DNA of 64,000 bases from Magnolia sinica (Eukaryota > Streptophyta > Magnoliopsida > Magnoliales > Magnoliaceae), in the NCBI RefSeq assembly GCF_029962835.1, contig NC_080574.1, forward strand, positions 20,930,001 to 20,994,000. Reading direction: 5' to 3'. Shown here in pieces: positions 53,218 to 63,268 of this stretch. Position numbers and translations under genes: made by a program. Within the stretch, counting starts at the first letter, position 1. Each line of letters opens with the position of its first letter. The notes beneath the pieces were generated by a model that was not told the DNA's origin, ran no database searches, and saw nothing but the letters and a program-made list of their open reading frames with translations.

Positions 53218-56200
53218 AAAATCAGTTGGCATATGAAAGCAATTGTATAATAAATTCAAAGCAAACAGAAAGAAGTATTGTGACAATCCTCAGAGAATTC
53301 ACAACTTAAGGATGTAGGTAGGCCGCTATCTTGGCGGCTTGGCACAGTTTGTTTGTAGTTTGTTTTGGCTGATAATAAATTTCCAGTTATCTTTCAAAAA
53401 AAAAAAAAAAAAAATCAAAAATCTATCACTGGCTAAAGATGTATGATGTGCACAAAAGTAGGCAAAAATGGCTAGAGCACTAAAAGATATAAAGGAAATT
53501 GAAGCATCAAAATGAACAAACCTCTACCTCCTTCCTTCACACAATCCTTAAGGTTTTTATAGGAGATAGTAGGAAATTGGGAAGACGCCAGTTCATCTCT
53601 GGAAAAAGGTTATTGAAAGGATAGAGAAAAAACTTTCAACATGGCAGTGTAGATATGTATCATAGGGGGGAGGCTCACTCTAATTCAAGCCACTTTTTTC
53701 GAATATGCCAATTTACTTCATGTCGTTCTTCAGATGCCCAACTAAGGTGGTTGATAGACTTGAAAAGCTAAGACGGGATTTCTTCTAGATGGGACCCAAT
53801 GTGGGGAAGAAGTTCCATCTCCTTAGATGGGGAAACTACAGACCGATGTCAGAAGGACAAGTGAGGATTAAGAATTTGAGCATCATGAATCTTGCTCTTC
53901 TCGAGAAATGGCATTGGAGATTCGGTGTCGAATCAGGGAGGTTATGGGTGGAAATCGTGGCCAGCAAATATGGAGTTGATGAGGGCAGTTGGTATGTTAA
54001 GAGGTCGTCGCTTTATCATGCTTCGAGTATTTAGAAAGGGATTGTGTCAACTGAACATCTAGTCCGGAGCAGGGTTGCGTTTGCTCTTGGAAACGGTTCT
54101 CGCATCCGTTTCTGGGTGGACATTTGATGTGGCGACACAGCTCTCTAGGAGGCATTTCCTAGGTTTGCTCTTTTTGCCCTGGATCACCATATATTAGTGG
54201 CCAGATGCTTCTCTGTTGTTGGAGAAGTGATTGTGTGGAGTCCCCCCTGTCGTAGGAACACAACTAATGATGAGGTGATTGACTTCATTGCCTTGTTAGA
54301 GTGTTTAAGTTCGTGGTCCCATCTTCGGATGTTAATGCCTCGATTTGGAAAGCCCAACCTTCTAGGAGATTCTCTGTCCAATCGTTGTTTCATGCCTTAT
54401 CTACCACAAATACATCCGCGAGCCCATCTCATCCTTTCCACCACTGGTTCTATGGGGCTCCGCCGAGTGTGGTGGTTTTTGTTTGGCTAGTGGGGAGGAA
54501 AGGAATTTTGACGATCAATAACTTGTAGCAAAGATCCTTTATTCTTCCCAACATTTGTCTAGTGTGTTTGAAGGACGCGAAGTCTATCGATCACTTGTTT
54601 ATTCATTGCCCTTTCATTCAAACAGTGTGGAATTTTTTCTTCACCGCTATGCATGTAGCCTGGGTAATGCCAAAATCGGTGGATGTTCTCCTTTGGGCCT
54701 GTCATGACAACAGTGTTCCAAAATTGAGGAAAGCAACTTGGCAATTGCTCATCATGGCTATTTTTTGAACCATTTGGAAGAAACAAAATGATCGATGCTT
54801 TCAAGATAGATGCACCTCAGTTGATGACTTGATACAGAACATCATTAATCTTTTGTTGATTTGGGTCCCTCATGCTGATGAGGCTAGTGCTGCTCTTAAT
54901 CTTAATATCTTGTTCTTAGCTTTGCATTCTTTTCCCGTTTTACGGGCATTCTAATAAATTAGTGTTTCCTCTTTAAAAAAGGATTTTCAATAGCTTTGTA
55001 GCATGGTGTGCAATGTAAAAAAAAAAAATGCTATATAGTACGCTACACGCTACATAGCGTGTACCATATGTAGCATATGCTCAACCATTCTTTGGTTTTT
55101 TTTTTTTTTAAGATTTAAAATTTGTTAGTTCAACTACTGATGTGGTGGTGACCCATCCTCCTCACGTGTGACAATGATGTGGAGCTATCAAGACCATCCA
55201 AATAGTGGGTCCTATTGTAAATGGATATATACTTGCACCCATATTAGACAATCTTAACTATCTATAAAAGGGCCTCCACGTGTACGGTTGAGGACTTATG
55301 ACACATTGTAAATGGTGTAAAACTCACATCTAAATAAATGTCTTAAAACTAAAACCCTCTTTCTAAACCCTAATACTCGACGCAAGCACCCCTTCAACTC
55401 CCAAATCCGATTTTTCAATTCTCTCGATCCCAAAGCCGTTGAATGGAAGATTTTAGCCAATCAATCAGCCCTGCAAGAATGTCCACTTGCTGTATTTGTA
55501 AGAGCATTGGAGCTGAAATGAAAGAAAAATCAGATTCCCCCCTTTTACACATTTGTATGGCTATGAAGCTCAAACATTCAATTTCTTGATTGATTCTCTT
55601 CTTGAGCTTGATAGAAGTATGTTCTTACCTCTTAATGTCTGTTAATGAGTTCCATTTCGTTTCAGATGAAGATTTATGGAATTTTTTTTTTCTTCTTCTT
55701 CTTTTTTTTTTGGTTGGGGGGGGGGGGGTCCATTTTACGATGTTGGTTGCTATGCAATGTTGTAGGATAGGGATTGTTGTGAAATTTTTTCACTTTTTTC
55801 AAGGGGCTTGCTATGGTGTGTGTATGGCATGAACTAGTTGTGTGTGTGTGTGTGTGTGTGTGTGTAACTTAGAAGAAATGTAAATGGAAGCACAAAGAGA
55901 TTAAAATAGAACCTGAATGAGATTTAACATTTTGCGAGTTTGGGAAAAGATCAACACATTGTGTCCTGCGGTAACCAAGTTCTCCTATTGCACAGAGCAT
56001 CAATCACATCAGAATAAAACACTCTGAGAAACATATAGGGGAAGGTTTGCATAAGCTTGGGTAGAATAGAGCTAACCAGTAACGATACAATAAAAGTAAT
56101 CTTGCATGACACATTGTCATGCACTTGATGTGTTTCTTCAGGACCAGTCATGTTTGCTAAATGCAAGGCCATTTTTTCGACCATACCAAGCTCTTTATGA

Positions 56201-56286
56201 TTTAGCATTGCGTCCATTCCTTCTAGTACACCTTCTGCAGCTTTTTTGGTTAAAAGAAGTGGATGATCACATATTTTCTTTAGAAC
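40607..56286 (-). CDS. CHR24: SNF2-family chromatin remodelling ATPase, CHR24 / ERCC6L-like (3' part; 5' end outside window)
   Basis: Eleven exons in transcript order: 56286-56077, 55984-55913, 53127-53047, 52955-52837, 48710-48599, 48276-48208, 48055-47961, 41665-41537, 41143-41078, 40999-40870, 40768-40607. All borders are AG/GT and all phases rejoin, giving 414 codons plus TGA (40609-40607). The helicase C-terminal lobe is visible: [15 protein letters not shown] (motif IV region), [20 protein letters not shown] (motif V) and [11 protein letters not shown] (motif VI). The tail ([20 protein letters not shown], then LEFSLP-like [15 protein letters not shown] and [14 protein letters not shown]) is what I recall of plant CHR24, a relative of human ERCC6L/PICH. 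The helicase N-terminal lobe with Walker motifs lies upstream of the window or is hidden beyond the TE block at 57-64 kb. No lesion is seen in this part. Confidence 0.9.
42156..42195. repeat. (AG)n microsatellite
   Basis: About 20 AG units in the CHR24 intron. Confidence 0.95.
42805..42982. mobile_element. 178-bp hAT-type MITE with perfect 8-bp target duplication
   Basis: Ends are CAAGGTATTCAATATCGG and, inverted, CAAGGTATTTAAAAACAG. The 8-mer GTCTGAAA occurs at 42797-42804 and 42983-42990. Interior words (CGGTTACGGTGGCC, CGGCCATAA, CGTTACGTAAC) are partly self-complementary. CA...TG termini with an exact 8-bp duplication fit hAT. Confidence 0.88.
43327..44541 (-). mobile_element. Solo LTR A (TGATG...CATCA family, inverted)
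   Basis: The 1215-bp sequence is bounded by TGATGCAGG and CCCCATCA and flanked by exact 5-bp duplications CGGGT (43322-43326 and 44542-44546). It is collinear in reverse orientation with 46052-47243. A TATA-like CTATAAATAG is present on the minus strand near 44170. No internal region remains. The short frames within it are LTR sequence, not genes. Confidence 0.92.
44740..45940 (-). mobile_element. RTE-type LINE 3' fragment
   Basis: The minus strand encodes an RTE-like reverse transcriptase segment at 45815-45552 ([16 protein letters not shown], then [14 protein letters not shown]). Downstream pieces near 45120-44900 resemble the RTE C-terminal part (MLYGT-like and DRIRNE-like words). The 3' end has the LINE tail AGCCTCATCCAAACC near 44785. 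Stops and shifts show it is dead. It lies between two inverted solo LTRs. Confidence 0.72.
46052..47243 (+). mobile_element. Solo LTR B (same family as A)
   Basis: The 1192-bp sequence runs TGATGGGGACATCA to TTCTGCATCA and is flanked by exact duplications CCTCC (46047-46051 and 47244-47248). A TATA-like TTATAAATAGG lies near 46395. It matches LTR A in inverted orientation over its length. No coding internal region adjoins it. Confidence 0.92.
47961..48710 (-). CDS. CHR24: CHR24 exons (helicase motif VI and post-helicase tail)
   Basis: 48710-48599 reads [20 protein letters not shown] and ends EEKIYKMQ. 48276-48208 reads [20 protein letters not shown]. 48055-47961 reads [20 protein letters not shown] and ends EEHDCQHK plus a split Met codon. 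The arginines of [11 protein letters not shown] are intact. Confidence 0.92.
49600..52140 (-). mobile_element. L1-type LINE ORF2 fragment split by a MITE
   Basis: Minus-strand reverse transcriptase motifs run in order: [20 protein letters not shown] (just above 51529), then, below the [17 protein letters not shown], the active-site region read as FVDG instead of FADD near 50650, and [17 protein letters not shown]. They continue through [20 protein letters not shown] to [12 protein letters not shown] at about 50130. An A-rich insertion interrupts it near 50165-50230. It is not functional. It lies in the same direction as CHR24. Confidence 0.82.
50733..51528. mobile_element. 796-bp hAT-type MITE with perfect 8-bp duplication, inside L1
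   Basis: Ends are CAATGTTGTCAAAATCG and, inverted, CAGTGTTATTAAAATCG. The 8-mer GCCACAAA flanks it at 50725-50732 and 51529-51536. Removing the element and one 8-mer rejoins the L1 frame [10 protein letters not shown]. Subterminal regions repeat ATCGTACGATT-like words. No transposase frame is seen. Confidence 0.93.
52626..52663. repeat. (AT)n microsatellite
   Basis: About 19 AT units in the CHR24 intron upstream of the motif VI exon. Confidence 0.95.
52837..53127 (-). CDS. CHR24: CHR24 exons (helicase motifs IVa-V)
   Basis: 53127-53047 reads [20 protein letters not shown] and ends DREKIVN. 52955-52837 reads [20 protein letters not shown], then [18 protein letters not shown] 91-nt intron separates them. 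The acceptor of the first exon lies only 11 nt from a 76-bp AT microsatellite, which leaves almost no polypyrimidine tract. Confidence 0.92.
53139..53214. repeat. (AT)n microsatellite next to a CHR24 splice acceptor
   Basis: A 76-bp uninterrupted AT run ends 11 nt upstream (in transcript sense) of the AG acceptor of exon 53127-53047. The spacer reads GGGTCTTGCAG on the minus strand. Confidence 0.97.
53520..54975 (+). mobile_element. 5'-truncated L1-type LINE
   Basis: Plus-strand frames read the end of L1 ORF2: [20 protein letters not shown], then [18 protein letters not shown] and [11 protein letters not shown] (53800-54020), [14 protein letters not shown] (54080), and the zinc-finger region [20 protein letters not shown] (54560-54620). 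Several stops and shifts break it. It lies in a 2785-nt CHR24 intron, antisense to the gene. Confidence 0.8.
54976..55912. other. CHR24 intron, no recognised element
   Basis: This stretch holds a short inverted patch of GCTACATAGCGT-like words at about 55020-55085, a poly-T/poly-G run near 55685-55728 and a (GT)n at 55838-55865. No gene is seen. Confidence 0.5.
55913..56286 (-). CDS. CHR24: CHR24 exons (KKICDHP region and helicase motif IV)
   Basis: 56286-56077 reads [20 protein letters not shown] and, near its end, [14 protein letters not shown], the segment that links the two SNF2 lobes. 55984-55913 reads [20 protein letters not shown] and ends NLIQ. A 92-nt intron separates them. Phase at the first acceptor is assumed to be 0 because the preceding exon is not in view. 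Confidence 0.88.
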
Positions 56287-57180
56287 CTGTTTCAGAGTAA
56301 GTATGGTTGGTGTCAATTAAAAAAAAAAACAAGCATTACTATAGTGCGGTTCATGTTTAACAAGCATACTTAGATAGAATCTCCATTTACAGAGGAGTGG
56401 AAATTTCAAGCCAAACAAAGATCAAGCCCATATACATTAATAGCTTACAACTTACAAGTAATGAATAAATTTGACCTAGAGAATAGATGAGTGGAGAGAG
56501 AAACCTTACTAGTGATCAATGACGCAATAACATGGTAACTTGCAAAACAAGTAAATGAAAAGGGCACGTTTGGGTGCCATTTAAAAATGAATTTTAATGC
56601 GTTTTTGCCTAATAGGCATTGACATACGTGTCAGCGACTGTCTAAAGTTAACCGAAGGTTAATATTCATGAGAAGATTGTGGCCCACCTATGCGTTCAAG
56701 TGGTCTCAAATTTCACTAGGAGCCCCTTCTCACAATGGTGAGTCAATAAAATTGTTTGGATTTTGGATATGTGTCACACATTTACACTGCACGAGAGAGG
56801 CAGGAATCACTCCATCCTCACTGGTGCATTTTTATGAGGGAGAACTGAGAAGCTTTCCTGACAATCACAATAGTCCTTCCATATTTAATGGAAAATGGAA
56901 TGGATGACACAGAAACACACCCTAAGAGTTTTTTGTTCACTCCTTTAAAAATCAAAAACTTAAATTTAAAAATCAAAGACTTAAACTAGCAAACATTATG
57001 GAAGCACACTGATTAAAAAGAAAAACAACATAGAGGTATTTCAGTAATGCAAGGGAAGGAACACCCAAGAAGGCACAATTATTTTATTTACAAGTACTAC
57101 ATCAATGGGTGACAAAGAGTACAAACCATAAAACAAACAAAAAATGAAATCAAAAGAGTGATTTCTTATAAATAGCGAGG
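56287..57180. other. CHR24 intron or upstream region, nothing recognised
   Basis: AT-rich sequence upstream of the first visible CHR24 exon. A plus-strand frame at 56668-56907 has no family motif. I searched the minus strand for the preceding SNF2 exon (conserved segment before KKICDHP) and did not see it. Confidence 0.5.
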
Positions 57181-57189
57181 TCACCGCCA

Positions 57190-57740
57190 TCATCATCTTC
57201 TAAGCCTAATCCAGACTAATTGGGGTCAGCTACATGAATCATGTTCTACCTTTCCACTCTATCAAGTACCATATCCACAATTAAGCCATAGGCCATCAAG
57301 TCTTTTCTTACTTCCTCCATCCACATCCTTTTTTGCCCTCCCCTTGACCTTTTATAGCCTTCGTCTTAGATCAACTCATTTCTTCTAACCAACACAATTC
57401 TTAGTCTCCATTGTGCATGACCAAACCACCAAAGTCTACTTTCCCTCATCTTATTACTTGTTGGTGCTACTCTTAAGTTCCCTCGAATGCATTCATTTCT
57501 AACTCTATCCTTCCTCATCATACCACATCCTCATTTCTGCTACGCTCATCCTATGAACATATTCCTTGACTGCCCAATTTTTTTTCCCATAAACCAATAA
57601 ATTATCGGTAAGCAACAATCACATAAAACTCAAGAAGCAAACCTCCACTTCCACCCAGCTTCAATTCTATGAGCAGCATCCTTCTCAATCTCTCCACTTC
57701 ATGAATCATCAACCCAAGATATCAAAAATGGTTACTTTGG
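57190..57740 (-). mobile_element. RTE-type LINE 3' tail
   Basis: The plus-strand text CTAAGCCTAATCCAGACTAA with GGGGTCAGCTACATGAATC is the reverse complement of the typical RTE 3' end and parallels 44770-44830 of the other RTE copy. Downstream words (GAATGCATTCATTTCTAA, CCTATGAACAT) match the same copy in order. It is a fragment only. Confidence 0.7.
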
Positions 57741-57862
57741 GGTACTTCTCGATCATCAATTGTAAGGACCTGTTTGGATTATGTTACGGCCGTCTCTTCC
57801 TCATTGGACTCACTTTTCTTTAGTACTTGGTCTCTTTTCTCTATTACTAGTTGTTTAGGACA

Positions 57863-57956
57863 TGTTGGAAATTCTTGCTTTTGTTATTAAGGGCGTTATA
57901 ATCATTATTGTATTTATGATTTAAAATAAAACAAAAGCAAGAGTGGGCATCAACCC

Positions 57957-58043
<87 letters not shown>

Positions 58044-58620
58044 CCACATGGTATCAGAGCGTGATTTATCCAGGCATTGATCCTTTCCTTCATCTTTGAT
58101 GTTTCTACCCTTTTTTCTTTTCTTATTGTTTTGAGCTGAAAATCTAGAGTCGTTGGGTGTTGATCCACTTGAATATCTCTCAACCACGGTATGTTGGGTT
58201 GCTTGATCGTGTCCCATGCATGTGTGTGAGGCCCACTTCCATAAAGATCCATCATGATGGACAAAACAGGGGCATCGTGCATCTATAGCCAGACTTATGA
58301 TTAGCTTTAAGGTTGAAGGTATGTGTTGAAGTTGTGTATAGCAACAGTTAAAAGAATCATGGTACGTGTGGAGGTTTTGAAACAAGAAGTGTCATCAAGT
58401 GATCATACTTGTTGATATACATCAGTTTCTAAAGTACGTGCTGGGTATGTTAAAGTTTAACGCTCTTCCCTTGTGTATTTAATCTCTCCTGCAACTGTGG
58501 ATGTCAAGAGTGAAGCTAAGACTAGTCTTTTGTCTTCATCTAACTTAATTAACTTTCAAATTACATTGACTAAACTCCATGGAATGAATTAATGACAATG
58601 GGGTCCATCGGTAGAAGCAT
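57863..58620 (+). mobile_element. 5' end of a Copia-like element (LTR, PBS, gag start), cut by the Ty3 insertion
   Basis: TGGTATCAGAGC at 58050-58061 is a primer binding site for initiator tRNA-Met. The sequence before it (57863 TGTTGGAAATTC to about 58048) is the presumed LTR, which contains the CT/CA microsatellite. About 450 bp downstream the frame reads INFQITLTKLHGMN (58545-58590), the start of Copia-type gag. The element stops at 58623, where the Ty3 LTR begins. The LTR start is a guess. Confidence 0.55.
57961..58041. repeat. Compound (CT)n(CA)n microsatellite
   Basis: About 26 CT units followed by about 14 CA units, just upstream of the Copia-like primer binding site. Confidence 0.95.
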
Positions 58621-58623
58621 TCT

Positions 58624-59516
58624 TGATGCGGGGACATGTGATGAGCTAATCCTAGATGCATGTATAATCAAGTTAAAGAATGTTCAAATAAATACACCAA
58701 TTAACTAGCCGCTTCCAGTCAAAGGGATTAGGTAAACTTCAAAACAAAAATGAGGTCATTCCGCCAGGATCATGCCCCTTAGCATAAAATTGCGTAAACA
58801 ATAAAAAGGGAGGACCTAGGGATATAAGAATATCCCCGATCTAGCATAAGTCAGTCCACAGTCAAATTTGGATTTGATTCTACTGACTAACCATTCATCT
58901 TTTCCGTTCAAACTAAAAAAAGGATATCCAGAGAGGAACGAAAGAGGTGAAGAATGAAGGGTTCGAGGTGAAGAAAGTACAGATCCTTTTGTCGTCAAAA
59001 GAAAAGAGGATGATTCTTACCTTTTCCTGCACTTCGAAGATCTAGAAAGAATGAAACCTGAAATCAAGGTGGAATCCTCAACACCCAAGGGCCAATCTTG
59101 AAACCTTAATCTCTTGAATAAAGAGGAAGAAAAGAGACGAATTTTTATTCATTCAATAATAATGAAAATAGGGTTTCTCACAACGTATATATAAGCTATG
59201 GAAAAAGTAAAAGTGCACTAAAGCCCCCGAAAACAAGAAAAATAACAAAAAAATACAAATAGTAAAGAAAGTGCAATAAAGCCCCTGAAATAACAAAAAC
59301 ACCTAAAACTAAAACGCCTGTGCGGTAGGGTGTGAAATTCAACCTATAGATCTATGGTTAGGGTGCAGTCACGCCGCTCCTGCACTCGCAACGCGTCAGA
59401 AAATGGATCCGATGTACCCAACGTCCATCTACATCAACTCCTCCACTTCGGTACTCTGTCGACGACACCTCCTCCTCTAGTACACTCTAAATGGTGCACC
59501 ACTGATGTCCGCATTA
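58624..59516 (-). mobile_element. 3' LTR of the Ty3/gypsy element
   Basis: Collinear with the solo LTR at 1758-2655. The inner edge reads TAATGCGG in element orientation instead of the expected TGATG, a single change. It is preceded by the purine-rich CGGGGAGAAT (polypurine tract, about 59526-59517). The outer edge is TGATGCGG on the plus strand, next to ATTCT. Confidence 0.88.
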
Positions 59517-59829
59517 ATTCTCCCCGGGTAGGAAGAATTCACCACTGGCGAAAGTTAACTCCTGTATTTCTCGAGCAAATCGGAGTTGATGCGCTACAAC
59601 ACTGCCTCTGTGATCCAAGAGTTATCTGTAATGGGCATGTTCATCCATTTGACTAGGAATTTATGAAAACCCTCGGAGCGAGTGGAAACCGCCTCGGAGT
59701 CCAAAATTTTCTATATCTCATCTTTTCTCGATGCAGGTGGAAGAGAAGGTAAGATGGGTATAGGAAGATTAGGCTGTGGCCAAGGTCCATATATAGGGAG
59801 GGTCTGGGAAGAAACAGGGAAACCAGTGA

Positions 59830-60780
59830 AAGGGAACTAGATCTTCCACATTAAATGTGGAACCGATGCCCATGGTAGCAGGGATATCAACAACATAAGC
59901 ATTAGACCCCAACATTTCACAATTTTATGTGGGTCTATGCTACCGGCATGAAGTTTCTTCACGGATCCAGGTGAAAACTGATCAGACCTAATACGAACCA
60001 TGACATTATTTCCATGTTGAAGTTCCCTAAATCTCTTGTGAGTGTCAGCATAAAGTTTATAATGTTCATTACTTGAATTAATCTTCCTCTTGATCTCATT
60101 TGCAATGCTTGTATATGTTGGGCGAAGGACTCTCCTAACTCTGAAGGACATTGTGGGGTAGCCATGAAGATCAAATATATGAGGGCTCGGGGTCTAAGAC
60201 CTGAAACAATTTCAAACGGGCTCATTCCTGTGCACCTATTCACTGAAAAATTGGACGCGAACTCTGTTGTGGGAAGAACAGTGTCCCAGGTCCTGTGGTG
60301 GTCTCTAACCAAACATCTTAATAAATTCCCTAAGTTACGGTTCACTACCTCTGTTTGACCATTTGACTGGGGATGATATGTTAAAGAAAACTGGAGCCTC
60401 GTACCCAAAAGATGCCAGAGAGTCTTCGAAAAATAACTAATGAACCTAATATCTCTGTCAGACGCGATGGATCTAGATACTCCATGGAGTCGCACAACCT
60501 CCTGAAAGAATAACTTAGCAACATGGGAGGCATCTGAGATCTTATAACAGGGTAGGAAATGGGCCATCTTAGAAAATAGATCAACAACCACGAGTATGGA
60601 GTCGGGCTTACGAATAGTCTTGGGAAGTCCAAGCACGAAGTCCACACTGACATCTTGCCACGGGGCATGTGGAACTGGCAAAGGAGTATATAAACTTGTA
60701 TTTTGCTTCCTCTGCTTCGCCAATTGACATGTTCGACTTTGCCTTACAGTCTTAGCCACATTTCGCTAGAGATTAGGCCA
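59830..60780 (-). pseudogene. Ty3 integrase region (broken)
   Basis: The core frame 60759-59959 carries the catalytic triad in order: Asp in VSVDF, Asp in ASDRD and Glu in NGQTEVVNR. The zinc-binding HHCC part just upstream has lost one Cys (SRTCQLAK, where a first Cys is expected in place of Ser) and is split by a stop near 60760. The C-terminal end at about 60150-59837 is in another frame. Frameshift between the two is near 60150. Confidence 0.82.
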
Positions 60781-60816
60781 ATAGAAACGATCAAACACAA
60801 GGGCAATTGTTTTATC

Positions 60817-62195
60817 TCAACCAAAGTGACCTGCCATCCCTCTAGCATGCAGCTCCCAAACTAGAAAATCGCGGAGGGATGTTCGTGGGATACAGAGCTT
60901 GTCCCCTCTAAAAAGATATCCATCTGTAAGGATGAACTCCACACTCCTCGAGGGAGGGTCACTAGACAATGACGCATAACTGATCCCAAAATCAGGACAG
61001 TTTGAGTACTCACCCTTGAGTTGTTCAAAGCCTATAACTTCAATACTCATGGACCGCAGCGTCATGATACTACAGCTAAGCGCGTTAACAACCTTATTCT
61101 CTTTTCCAGCCTTGTGCTTAAGCACAACTGTGTACTCTTGAAGAAATTGTGCCCGCTTGGCATGCCTAGGGCTCAACTTCTTTTGAGAGCTCAAATATTT
61201 CAAGGCCTCATGATCAGAAGAGAACAGGACAAATACTTGCGGTAATAAATAATGCCGCCAATGGCGCAATGATTGCACAACCGCATAGAACTCCTTGTCA
61301 TAAGTGAAATAATGTTGTTTAGCCTCGTCCAGCTTCTCACTGAAAAAGGCCACAGGATGTCCCTCTTGGCTTAACACTCCGCCTATAGCAATTCCTAACA
61401 TGTCACACGCTACCTCAAAGGCTTTGATAAAGTCAGGTAAACACATGACTGGCACTTCCGTCATCTTCTTTTTAATTTCCGAGAAAGCCCATGTCGCAGC
61501 TTTAGTCCATTGAAACTCCCCTTGTCGTATGCAATCTGTGATGGGAGCCATAATCAAGCTAAATCCACAGATGAACCGCCGATATAACGTATCTAGGTCA
61601 TGAAAGCTTTGCACATCGTGTATGGTATGCGGCTCAGGCCAATTGACAATGGCCTTGACTTTCTCAAAATCTGCAGACATACCCTCTGACGATACAACAA
61701 ACCCCAGGAAGATAAGACGGGAGGTTAAGAAGGAACACTTCTTAAGGTTCGCATAGAGTTTTTCTGCACGCAAGGCGTTGCAGACCTGCCTCAAATGCTC
61801 GATGTGCTAGCTAGGGACGTACTATAGATGAGGATATCATCAATGTACACAACTAAAAACTTGCCCATAAAGGGTTGCAGCACCTAGGTCATCACCCTCA
61901 TAAACGTACTTGGCGCATTGGTTAACCCGAAGGGCATAACTAGCCACTTGTACAGCCCGTCCTTCGTCTTGAAGGCAGCTTTCCATTCATCACCCAAGCG
62001 AACACGAATTTGGTGATAACCACTCTTGAGGTCAATTTTCGAAAAGATAGTAGAGGTGGTCATCATGTCAAGCATGTCATCAAGCCTCGGGATGGGAAAC
62101 CGATACTTGACAATGATCTTGTTTATGGCTCTACTATCAACACACATGCTCACGTGCCGTCTTTCTTGAGCGTAAGAAGTACGGGCATGGCGCAC
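60817..62195 (-). pseudogene. Ty3 reverse transcriptase / RNase H region (broken)
   Basis: Frame 62195-61884 holds the RT fingers and palm ([13 protein letters not shown], then [13 protein letters not shown]) and ends at a TAG where Gln is usual (61886-61884). The catalytic YIDD lies just beyond (about 61850-61839), outside that frame's open part. Frame 61794-60817 holds the thumb and RNase H-like part (FFSEKLDEAKQHYFTYDKEF). A frameshift near 61800 separates them. Confidence 0.85.
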
Positions 62196-62242
62196 GGGCT
62201 CAGACTCTCACAAATGAATCCCTTTTTAAGCAATTCATCCAC

Positions 62243-63268
62243 CTACATCTTCAACTCGGCATGCTTAGTGGGGTTCATTTTGTATTGAGAGAGGCTTTGT
62301 AGGGTCGCCCCTGGGACGAGATCTAACGCATGCTGAATGTCTCGCATCGATGGAAACTCGTCTGGAAGGTCCTCAGGGAAGACATCTCGAAACTCCTCCA
62401 GGACCGAACGAGCCTCCTGAGGTATCCTCATAGCAGCCTCAGGTGTACTTTCCCTAGCCAGTAGGCCATACACCATAGTCCCCGCCTTAGTCTCTCTCTC
62501 AAACTCCTTAGCATCTATGATGTGGAGAGACTTCAACTAGGGCGCCCTTTAACTCTTAAGACCACCTGGGGACGCAACATCTTTCGCTCCTATTGACGAT
62601 TTGGGAGAGAGCGGGCTCAAGACAAGCTTCTTTCCTTCATGCTTAAATATAGGATTATTCGTACGCCCGAATATTGTGACATCTTTATCATAGAGTCATA
62701 GCCTTCCCAAAATGATATGGCCAACGTCCATCGTGACCACATCACACCACAGCTTGTCCTTGTATGGTCCAAACTCAATCAGAACAAGGCATCGCTGGGT
62801 CACAGGAAGGGATGTTGCATCCACCCAAGAAACTTTGTATGGGTTGGGGTGAGGGACTGGCTTCAACCCCAAGCGACTCAAAGTAACTGAGGAAACTACA
62901 TTCTCACAGCTCCCACTGTCTATGATCATTTTGCAGCTCTTTTCTCCACACTTGGCATAAGTGTGGAAAATGGTGGTTCTGCGCCAATCTTTGCTTTCCT
63001 TCATCTGGGTCAAGGAGAACCTCACCACTGTAAGTGGGATAGCCTCCACAGTATCATCCTCGGCATCACTAGCCAGGTCAAGGGAGGGGATAATGATCTC
63101 CTCATCACCCTGATCACCATCAACTTTATCTGTCACTTCTTCTGTGGGGTGTTTGGAAATAAAGGCAACGTGCCCACCCTTATTTGAACACTCGGCAGCG
63201 ATGTGAGCCATGCCACCACAGCGGTAGCATTGCCCTGGCATCGCGGGCCTAGTACTTGGTCCAGCCAT
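62243..63268 (-). pseudogene. Ty3 gag end and protease region (broken)
   Basis: Frame 63268-62696 has the CCHC knuckle CYRCGGMAHIAAEC and protease-like IIDSGSCENVV, with a later GHIILGRL. Frame 62536-62243 continues to the RT N-terminal linker (DLPDEFPSMRDIQHALDLVP). A stop and frame changes lie between 62695 and 62537. Upstream (63270-64000) gag sequence is in broken frames. Confidence 0.8.
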
